A DNA stretch of 64,000 nucleotides from RH-AL1 sp965277735. GTDB lineage: Bacteria > Pseudomonadota > Alphaproteobacteria > Rhizobiales > Beijerinckiaceae. Below, in pieces: positions 24,256 through 31,012 of the stretch. The position numbers and the translations under genes were made by a program. The stretch covers positions 1 to 64,000 of the forward strand of contig CBDIDO010000001.1 of assembly GCA_965277735.1 (NCBI GenBank), given 5' to 3'. A model generated the notes under the pieces. That model was not told where the DNA came from and ran no database searches. It saw only the letters and a list, made by a program, of their open reading frames with translations. Position 1 is the stretch's first letter. Every line of letters begins with the position of its first letter.

Positions 24256-25121
24256 ATGGCGACGCGCGCGATCAGCTTTCCGGTCGACCACGGCGAGGTG
24301 TCGCTCGGCCTCGACGAGCGCGGCGCGGGCCCGCTGGTCGTGCTGCTGCCTGCGTTGAGCAGCATCTCGACTCGGGCCGAGATGCATCACCTGATGGAGC
24401 GTCTCGCACCGCGCTTCCGGACGATGACGGTCGACTGGCCGGGCTTCGGCGACGGCGCGAAGCGGTGCCCGACTGGTCGCCCGCCGTGCTGCGCGGCTTC
24501 CTCGATCGAGTCCTGCGCGAGGAGGCGGTCGGCGCCCGCGCCATCGTCGCGGCCGGCCATGCCGCGCCCTATGCGCTGGAGGCGGTCAGCCGCATGCCGG
24601 GCCTCGCCGAGCGGCTGGTGCTGATCGCGCCGACCTGGCGCGGGCCGTTCCCGACCATGGCGCAAGGCCAGCGGCCGTGGTTCGCACGGGTGCGCGCCGC
24701 TCTCGACCATCCGCTGCTCGGGCCGCCGCTCTATGCGCTCAATGTTTTGAAGCCGGTGATCGACCGCATGGCGCGCGAGCACGTCTACAGCGATCCAGCC
24801 TGGCTCTCGGGCGAGCGCTATTTCGAGAAGCGCGCGGTCACCAAGGCACCGGGCGCGCGGCACGCGTCGGTGCGCTTCGTCACCGGCGCGCTCGACCTCG
24901 TCGACAGCCGCGCCGCCTTCCTCGACCTCGCGCGCAACGCCGGGGTGCCGCTCCTGGTGATATACGGCGCCGAGACGCCGCGGCGGTCGCTGGCCGAGAT
25001 CGAGGCACTGGGCGAGCTGGATTATGTGCGGCTCGAGCGCCTGCCGCGTGGAAAGCTCGCCGTGCACGAGGAGTTTCCCGACGAGGTCGTCGCGCTCGTG
25101 GCGCCGTTCCTCGCAGAGTAG
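24256..25121 (+). pseudogene. Alpha/beta hydrolase, broken by a single-base frameshift
   Basis: The N-terminal part (ATG 24256, MATRAISFPVDHGE to DWPGFGDGAKR) and the rest (VPDWSPAVLRGFLDRVLREE to VVALVAPFLAE) read as one protein of about 288 residues but lie in different frames. The junction is near 24463-24466, where one missing base would restore the frame. The nucleophile elbow reads AAGHAAPYAL, without the usual Ser, so even an intact copy may not be a standard esterase. A GTG at 24465 could start a 218-residue C-terminal piece. A sequencing error is the alternative explanation. Confidence 0.7.
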
Positions 25122-25159
25122 CCGCACATCCTCTCCCGCTTTGCGGGGCAGGATGCGCC

Positions 25160-25480
25160 CTAGCGCGCGGGTCCAGCCTGATCCAGGCAGCGCGCCAGCC
25201 AGCTGTACTTGCCGTCGGCGACCGCGATGCACGCGGCGGCGGCCTTGGCCGCGACGCGCGGCCAGACGGCGGCGGCGCTCGCCTTGGCGTCGTCCTCGCG
25301 GGCCTGGCAGGTGGCGAGCACGCCGTCGAAACTCGAGTCGCCGAGCGTGGCGGCGTAGGAGTAGCGCGCCTGCGAGCGGCAATAGCCTTCGGCATCGAAG
25401 GCGGGGAAGCTTGGCGCCGACTCCGCCGCGTGCGCCGTCACGGGAAGCGCGACGAGCGCGAGCACGACGAGCGCCCGCAT
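25160..25480 (-). CDS. Small secreted four-cysteine protein
   Basis: 106 residues: signal peptide (1-18, LVVLALVALPVTAHA) and a helical mature part with C34, C58, C84 and C98, probably two disulfides. The pattern CRSQARYSYAATLG...CQAREDDAK...CIAVADGKYSWLARCLD resembles small periplasmic alphaproteobacterial proteins of unknown role. The ATG overlaps the stop of the SDR gene upstream (TGATG), so they are translationally coupled. Confidence 0.7.
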   Translation of the reverse strand: MRALVVLALVALPVTAHAAESAPSFPAFDAEGYCRSQARYSYAATLGDSSFDGVLATCQAREDDAKASAAAVWPRVAAKAAAACIAVADGKYSWLARCLDQAGPAR

Positions 25481-26319
25481 CACTTCGCCTTCGTCGCGAA
25501 GGCTTCGAACGCGTCCTTGTAGTCGGGATGCCAGCGCGACAGCGGCGGCCGGTTTTCGACGATGTCGCCCGCGGCCCACAGAATGCGCCGCTCGTCCTTG
25601 GCGCGCGGCACGTCGTTGTCCGGACACAGGATGTAGAAGTCGCCGCGCTCCAGGCTCTCGATCAAAAAGTCGACCGTCTGCTCCGCCGTCCACGCCGCGT
25701 CCGGCTTTTCGCTGCGGCCCTTGGCGGTGAGCCCGGTGAAGACGAAGCCGGGGATGAAGAGATGCGCAGAGACCTTGCAGCCCTGCTGGTTGCGCAGATG
25801 GTGCTGCAGCGCCTCGGTGAAGGCCTTCACGCCCGCCTTGGCGACATTGTAGGCGGGGTCGCCCGGCGGCGTGGTGATGCCCTGCTTCGAGCCGGTGTTG
25901 ACCACCAGCGCCGGCGTGCCCTGCGCGATCATCCGCGGCACGATCACCTGCGTGCCATGCACGACGCCCATCAGATTGGTGCCGATGATGTCGGCCCAGT
26001 TCTGCTCCGGCCCGAAAATGTCGCTGCCCGGCTGAATGCCGGCGTTGTTCATCAGCAGGTCGATCGAGCCGAGCTGGTCGACCACCGTGCGCTCGAGATG
26101 CTGGACCGAGGCGCGGTCGCCGACGTCGGTCGGCACCGCCAACGCGACGCCGAGCTTGCCGAGCTCCTGCTCGGCGGCGGCGAGCCGGTCGCCCGGCAGG
26201 TCGGCGATGGCGACGCGCATGCCGAGCTTCAGGCACGCCTTCGCGGCGGCGAGGCCGAGCCCGGAGGCACCGCCCGTGATGATTGCGACATGGCGCGGGG
26301 CGAGGACGGGATGAGGCAT
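25480..26319 (-). CDS. Short-chain dehydrogenase/reductase
   Basis: 279 residues. It has the NAD(P)-binding TGGASGLGLAAAKA, NNAG (LLMNNAGIQPGSD), the catalytic Ser in NTGSKQG, and YNVAK (Tyr and Lys). FNIFVGIYQ-like ends of clan members are absent; the C-terminus is longer, with WAAGDIVENRPPLSRWHPDYK. The substrate is not clear. It lies 58 bases after the cytochrome gene on the same strand, so it may be the fourth gene of that operon, and is coupled to the small secreted protein. Confidence 0.88.
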   Translation of the reverse strand: MPHPVLAPRHVAIITGGASGLGLAAAKACLKLGMRVAIADLPGDRLAAAEQELGKLGVALAVPTDVGDRASVQHLERTVVDQLGSIDLLMNNAGIQPGSDIFGPEQNWADIIGTNLMGVVHGTQVIVPRMIAQGTPALVVNTGSKQGITTPPGDPAYNVAKAGVKAFTEALQHHLRNQQGCKVSAHLFIPGFVFTGLTAKGRSEKPDAAWTAEQTVDFLIESLERGDFYILCPDNDVPRAKDERRILWAAGDIVENRPPLSRWHPDYKDAFEAFATKAK

Positions 26320-26377
26320 GATGGGATCCGAACGATCAGGAGGAGATGAGGCGACAACGGTCGGACGCGCGAAAGGA

Positions 26378-27808
26378 TCATCGCGCCGGCAGTGGCGCGC
26401 CGAGCACTTTGCCATCGACCGTCCGGCCGTACATTGAATTCGGCGTGTCGTGGAACTGCTGGCGCGTCGTCGCGACATCGCCGGTGAAGCGCGGATCCTG
26501 CGGCCGCTCGTGGCTGTCCATGAACAGCGCGACGTCCCAGGCCTCCTGGTCGGTGAGGCTGCCACCCTGGCCGAGCGGCATGTTGGCCTTGATGAAGCCG
26601 GACGCGTTGGAAAGCCTCTCCATGCCGGCCCCCCAATTGAACGAGTCGGCGCCCCACAGGGCCGGGAAGACGGTGGCACCGGCGGCGCTTTTCTGCCCGG
26701 CGCCGTCTGACCCGTGGCAGAGCGCGCATCTGCCGGCGTAGATCGCCGCGCCGCGCGAAAAGTCGGCGGCCTGCGCCGGCGCGGGCAGCTTCGGATAGCC
26801 CTGCCCCGGCAGCACGGTGCCGACCGGCGAGCCCTTGGCAAGGAAGAAGGCGTAGCTCTCCAGCGCCACCAGCACCTCGTCGCCGAGCGGCGGCTCCTTG
26901 CCGTTCATCGAATAGCGGAAGCAGCCCCGCAGGCGCTCGGCGAACGTATCGACGTGATGCGTCTTGGCGCGATAGGCGGGGTAGAGCAGGTAGGCCGCGC
27001 CCATCGGAGCGGAGTCCGCGCGCTTGCCGGACGCGAGATGGCAGTTCGCGCAGGTCAGGTTGTTGCCGACGAAGGCGGCTGCGTGCGCCTTGGGGTCGTT
27101 GAAGATCGCCTCGCCCTCGCGCACGATTTGGCCGAAGGCATCGTCGGGGATGGTGGATTGCGCCGACGTTTGCAGGACCGGATTCGCGGACGCAGGCGAG
27201 AGTGCCGCGTAATAGGCCGCGACGGCCGCGACCTGATCGGGCGAAAGCCGCTTCGCGATGCCACCCATGAGGCCTTGCGGATCGTCGCTGCGGCTGCCGT
27301 TAGCCCACGCGCCGATGGCATTCGCGATGTAGTGCGCGTTCTGGGCCGCCAGCGCCGGGAAGGGGGCGCCGACGCCGAGCCCATCGCGCCCGTGGCACGA
27401 GGCGCAGGGTGGGATATTCTTGCTCCAGTCGCCGCTCTCGGCGAGGACGACGCCCGCCGTTGCTTGCGCGGCGGTTTTCGGAGCGTGCACCGCTTGCGGC
27501 GGAAGGCTCGCGTAGAAGGCAGCGATGTCGCGCCGCGCATCCGCGTCGAGCTTGCCCGCGATCGGCGACATGATGGGGTTCTGTCGCGAGGGCGTGGCGA
27601 AGGCCCGGAGCTGGCGCGCGAGATAGGCCGCATCGAGCCCGGCGAGACGCGGAATGCCGGCGGCGGCTCCGCCCTGGCCTTCGACGCCGTGGCAGCTCGC
27701 GCATTGATTGGCGATCGCTGCGCCGCGCAAGACGTCGGCCGCGCGGGCGGAGCCGGCGGCTGCGGCGAGCATCAGCAGGAGAAAGCCAGCCGCTCGCGCG
27801 CGCCTCAC
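26378..27808 (-). CDS. Tetrahaem periplasmic cytochrome c (c4-like plus TsdA-like fusion)
   Basis: 476 residues with a signal peptide ending at SARAA (residue 25). Four haem sites are seen: CASCH 37-41, CASCH 136-140, CANCH 254-258 and CALCH 362-366. The first two lie in two c4-like domains. The last two, with the RGCFRYSMNGKEPPLGDEV segment (292-312), resemble the dihaem TsdA family of thiosulfate dehydrogenases and related SoxA-type proteins. It is a four-domain electron carrier or oxidase in the periplasm. GTG start, overlapping the ModA-like gene by GTGA. A fusion of this form is unfamiliar to me. Confidence 0.85.
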   Translation of the reverse strand: MRRARAAGFLLLMLAAAAGSARAADVLRGAAIANQCASCHGVEGQGGAAAGIPRLAGLDAAYLARQLRAFATPSRQNPIMSPIAGKLDADARRDIAAFYASLPPQAVHAPKTAAQATAGVVLAESGDWSKNIPPCASCHGRDGLGVGAPFPALAAQNAHYIANAIGAWANGSRSDDPQGLMGGIAKRLSPDQVAAVAAYYAALSPASANPVLQTSAQSTIPDDAFGQIVREGEAIFNDPKAHAAAFVGNNLTCANCHLASGKRADSAPMGAAYLLYPAYRAKTHHVDTFAERLRGCFRYSMNGKEPPLGDEVLVALESYAFFLAKGSPVGTVLPGQGYPKLPAPAQAADFSRGAAIYAGRCALCHGSDGAGQKSAAGATVFPALWGADSFNWGAGMERLSNASGFIKANMPLGQGGSLTDQEAWDVALFMDSHERPQDPRFTGDVATTRQQFHDTPNSMYGRTVDGKVLGAPLPAR

Positions 27809-28794
27809 TCCGCGCCTCCCTCAAACCGTTTGAAGCCGTAGCTTTCGAAAATCCTGATCGCGCTCGGCGAGCGGATGAATTCGAGCCACGCTTTCGCAGC
27901 TCCGGGATGCGCGGCACCCTTCACCATCGCGGCGGCGTAGATGCCCGTGGCATTCTGCGCGGCCGGAATGTCGATATGCGCGATGGGATGGCCGACCTGC
28001 TCCTGGAACAAGGCCTCCGACTGCCAGGTGACGCCGGCATCGGCGCAGCCCTGCATCAGGAACAGCGGCGACTGGCGGTGGTGGATGTGCGTGAGGATCG
28101 TCGAGCCATCGGCAACCTTCGTCTCATAGACCGCCTTGGCGAGGGCCGGACCGCCGGCCTTCTCGAGCGAGGCCTTGATCTGCCGCACGATGCCCTCGAA
28201 GGCGGGGTTCGGCATGACGAGGCGCAAGCCCGGCCGGCCGAGGTCGGCGAGACCGGTGACGTGCGCCGGATTGCTCTTCGGGATCATGATCGCCAGCGTG
28301 TTCGTCACGTAGGACACGGGAGGCCCGACGAGCGTGTCGTCGGAAACGAGCTCGCGCACCTTCTTCAGTCCGGCGAGATAGACGTCGCCCTTCGCAGTGA
28401 AGGTGAGGTTGCCGGAGGTGATCGTGCCGCCGGCCTTGAGCTGCTCGGCAAGCAGGCCGGGCGGGATCGTCTCCCAGAACAGCCTGCCCTTGAACTGCGG
28501 GTTCTCCGCCTCGAACGCCTTCACCAGCGGCGCCATCGCGAAGAAATAATTGCCGCCGACATAGAGCACGAGCTTCGGATCTGTGAGGTCGCCGTGGAAG
28601 TCGGCCATGACGTCGGCCTGCGGCACGGTGAACTCGAGCCCGCGTTTTGCGGCGTCGTTGTTGGCGCCCTTCTGCCACGGCGGATAGACGCTCTCGTCAT
28701 AGGCCGTCGGGCGGCATTGCGGCGTGGCCGCAAGCGCCGGCGCAAGGCCGGCGAGAAGCGCGAGCGCGGCGAGTATCGTGCGAGCGGGTCTCAC
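27805..28794 (-). CDS. ModA-like periplasmic binding protein without a transporter
   Basis: 329 residues with a signal peptide (1-22). The ABC-type binding fold (type II, ModA/sulfate clan) is suggested by LVLYVGGNYFFAMAPLVKAF, KAGGTITSGNLTFTAKGDVY, PKSNPAHVTGLADLGRPGLR and IPAAQNATGIYAAAMVKGA. An oxyanion ligand is plausible, unlike a sugar or amino acid. Neither a permease nor an ATPase gene is adjacent, so it may act as a substrate or metal chaperone for the cytochrome next to it. GTG start; the downstream cytochrome begins inside its stop codon. Confidence 0.8.
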   Translation of the reverse strand: MRPARTILAALALLAGLAPALAATPQCRPTAYDESVYPPWQKGANNDAAKRGLEFTVPQADVMADFHGDLTDPKLVLYVGGNYFFAMAPLVKAFEAENPQFKGRLFWETIPPGLLAEQLKAGGTITSGNLTFTAKGDVYLAGLKKVRELVSDDTLVGPPVSYVTNTLAIMIPKSNPAHVTGLADLGRPGLRLVMPNPAFEGIVRQIKASLEKAGGPALAKAVYETKVADGSTILTHIHHRQSPLFLMQGCADAGVTWQSEALFQEQVGHPIAHIDIPAAQNATGIYAAAMVKGAAHPGAAKAWLEFIRSPSAIRIFESYGFKRFEGGAE

Positions 28795-28804
28795 GCGGCG
28801 GGGC

Positions 28805-29599
28805 TCATTTGGCGTAATGGAACCCGACCTCCTGCAACTCGGGGATCGTGCCGACCGCGCCCGGCATGAGGATGACGCCGGGGATCAGATGGTTGGTGAG
28901 GTCGGCCGCCAGCGCGTCGACGGCGAGCTTGTCCGGGTTGAGGCCGAGCTCGTTGAGCTTGCTTGCCTGCTCCCAGATCGCGTTGTGGCAGGACAGGAAC
29001 ACGACGCCGCGCCGCATCAGCGACGGGATCGTGTTATCCGCCGATGAGAAGACGCCCTTCGGGTCCTGAAAATTCTTCGGATCGGCCGAGCCGGCGGCCT
29101 TCTCGACGATGAGCGTGTTCGTCTTGAACTTGTCGCCGGCCAGCTTGGCCAGTTGGTACTTGTCCCAGGTCGCCTGATCGTAGAGTGCGAGATTGGCCGT
29201 TCCGTGCGTCGCCGAGGCGGCCAGGAATTCAGGGTGCTTGAACGACCAGATCTGCGTGTTCAGCGAATTGCGCATGACACCGAGCCAGGCGCCGTCGATC
29301 GCCGAATTGTCCCACACCTGCTTCGGCCCGTGCTTGTAGGCCATCAGCTCGCGCAACGCGGCATCGTCCCATTGCGCGGGATCGTCGAGGATCATCGGCA
29401 CGGTCTTGAAGTCGCGCCGGCGCGGCGCCGCGGCGAGCCGCTCGGTCAGGGTCTTCAGGCTCGTCGCGCCGGGCTCGATCAGCGACGGCGACGTAGGCGC
29501 CGCATCGGCGGAGCGGGACGTCAGCGCCAGCCCGGCGACCGCAAGGCCGACCCCCAACGTCTGCAACGCCTCGCGGCGCCCCGGCTTGTCCTCGGGCAT
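28805..29599 (-). CDS. Tat-exported DsrE-like protein
   Basis: 264 residues. The N-terminus GRREALQTLGVGLAVAGLAL is a twin-arginine signal, so the protein is exported folded. The C-terminal half follows the DsrE/DsrF-like fold: RRGVVFLSCHNAIWE (with a Cys in the position used for persulfide carriage) and LIPGVILMPGAVGTIPELQE, the typical end. DsrE-type proteins handle sulfur in sulfur oxidisers. It leads the operon with the ModA-like protein (10-base gap) and the four-haem cytochrome. A periplasmic sulfur-compound role is inference. Confidence 0.72.
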   Translation of the reverse strand: MPEDKPGRREALQTLGVGLAVAGLALTSRSADAAPTSPSLIEPGATSLKTLTERLAAAPRRRDFKTVPMILDDPAQWDDAALRELMAYKHGPKQVWDNSAIDGAWLGVMRNSLNTQIWSFKHPEFLAASATHGTANLALYDQATWDKYQLAKLAGDKFKTNTLIVEKAAGSADPKNFQDPKGVFSSADNTIPSLMRRGVVFLSCHNAIWEQASKLNELGLNPDKLAVDALAADLTNHLIPGVILMPGAVGTIPELQEVGFHYAK

Positions 29600-29673
29600 A
29601 GCGTTCTCCTCGAATTGTTTGCCGCGCGACGTCTGCGCTTGTCGCCAGGATATAGCGCCGTCGCCCGGAAAGC

Positions 29674-29850
29674 TCAGCGTCGCGACTTGCGCAGACGCCG
29701 CAGGATCTCCTCGCTCGTGAGATGGCGCGTGCGCACGCCGCGATGCCAGGAGGTCCAGGTTCGCCGGTCGCGCCGCTCGGCGAGGAAGAGCCCGACGAGC
29801 AGGGTCACGATCATCACGAGGTGGGCGAGAAGGAAGGTGCCGCTGGACAT
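29674..29850 (-). CDS. Small single-pass membrane protein, 58 residues
   Basis: An N-terminal hydrophobic segment (FLLAHLVMIVTLLVGLFLA, residues 6-24) is followed by a basic tail with RDRRTWTSWHRGVRTRH and LTSEEILRRLRKSRR. GGAG lies 7 bases before the ATG at 29850. Third positions are G/C-rich, as in real genes. No named family is recalled. It lies upstream of the Tat/DsrE gene on the same strand and could belong to that operon; 74 bases separate them. Confidence 0.55.
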   Translation of the reverse strand: MSSGTFLLAHLVMIVTLLVGLFLAERRDRRTWTSWHRGVRTRHLTSEEILRRLRKSRR

Positions 29851-30053
29851 GCGTGCGCTCCGAAAGCGCGCGATCCTAGGCCGGAGGTCGGCGCTTTCCT
29901 ATCCGCCTTAAGCCGAGACACCACGCACGTCGAATCGAGCTTATGCCGCGACGAACACTAGAGCACTTTCCGATCGGCGGGACTCGTGGTGGGATTCCCG
30001 AATCGGCTGCGGCCTGATTCAAGCTTCGTGCTGGCGCGAGGAGGCCGGCACGC

Positions 30054-30437
30054 ATGGGCCAGCCGTTGTCGCTCGATCTTCGTGAACGCGTCGTCGCCGT
30101 CGTCGATGGCGGCCTTTCGCGGCGCCAGGCGGCGGCCCGCTTCTCGGTCAGCCCGACGACCGCGATCCGCTGGTGCCGGCGCAAGGCGTCCGGCAACCTG
30201 GCGCCGGCGCGCCAGGGCGGCGATCGCCGGTCGCACCGCATCGAGGCGCATGCCGACTTCATCCTCGCCGAGGTCGCGGCCGCTCCCGACGTCACGCTCG
30301 AGGACCTGCGCACGAAGCTGATCGACGCGCGCGATGCGCGCTTCGGCCTCACGACGATCTGGCGCTTCTTCGACCGGCGCGGCATCACGTATAAAAAAAG
30401 ACCGCGCACGCCGCCGAGCAGCAGCGCGCCGACGTGA
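30054..30437 (+). CDS. IS630 transposase, first frame (HTH part)
   Basis: 127 residues as read, MGQPLSLDLRERVVAVVDGG, with helix-turn-helix QAAARFSVSPTTAIRWCRRK and a second HTH-like region. Around 30393-30400 a run of seven A then G is the probable slip site. A -1 slip there continues as KTAHAAEQQRADVKAAREAW, which is the normal IS630 sequence. Reading straight on gives a short non-conserved tail (KRPRTPPSSSAPT). The unshifted product alone would carry only the DNA-binding part. Confidence 0.88.
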   Translation: MGQPLSLDLRERVVAVVDGGLSRRQAAARFSVSPTTAIRWCRRKASGNLAPARQGGDRRSHRIEAHADFILAEVAAAPDVTLEDLRTKLIDARDARFGLTTIWRFFDRRGITYKKRPRTPPSSSAPT

Positions 30438-31000
30438 AGGCGGCGCGCGAGGCCTGGTTCGAAGGCCAGCTCGACCTCGATCCCGACACGCTCGTCTTCA
30501 TCGACGAGACGGGCGCGACGACCAAGATGGCGCGCCTGCGAGGACGGGCGCCGAGAGGCGAGCGCTGCCGGGCCGCGGTGCCGCACGGCCATTGGAAGAC
30601 GACGACCTTCACCGCCGGCCTCACCACCCGCGGTCTCGTGGCGCCGATGCTCATCGACGGCGCGATGGACGGGCCGGCCTTCCGCGCCTACGTGACGACG
30701 GTGCTCGTGCCGGAGCTGCGCCCCGGCGACATCGTGGTGATGGACAACCTGCCGGCGCACAAGGTGGACGGCGTCCGCGAGGCGATCGAGGCGGCGAGGG
30801 CGAAGCTGCTCTACCTGCCGGCCTACTCGCCGGACTTCAACCCGATCGAGATGGCGTTCGCGAAGCTGAAGGCCCTGCTGCGCGCCGCCGCACCACGAAC
30901 CATCACGGCGCTCTGGAAGACCATCGCGGAAGCAATCGAGCGCTTCGGGCCGGCCGAATGCCAAGCCTACCTCGCTGCCGCAGGATACGACGCCACCTGA
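30434..31000 (+). CDS. IS630 transposase, second frame (DDE part)
   Basis: 188 residues from the frame start, entered by -1 frameshift rather than from its own start codon. It has the catalytic DDE residues: FIDETGATTKM, VMDNLPAHK and YSPDFNPIEMAFAKLK. The stop codon lies inside the right inverted repeat. Together with the first frame it makes a full-length transposase of about 315 residues, cutting at TA targets. Confidence 0.9.
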   Translation: MKAAREAWFEGQLDLDPDTLVFIDETGATTKMARLRGRAPRGERCRAAVPHGHWKTTTFTAGLTTRGLVAPMLIDGAMDGPAFRAYVTTVLVPELRPGDIVVMDNLPAHKVDGVREAIEAARAKLLYLPAYSPDFNPIEMAFAKLKALLRAAAPRTITALWKTIAEAIERFGPAECQAYLAAAGYDAT

Positions 31001-31012
31001 TGGGAAAATGCT

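Noticed and set aside
24106..24390. Minus-strand 94-codon frame over the tRNA, reading GQDSNLQPDRYERPALTIEL
   Set aside because: This is a well-known false protein produced by reading across a tRNA gene in antisense; the tRNA explains the sequence.
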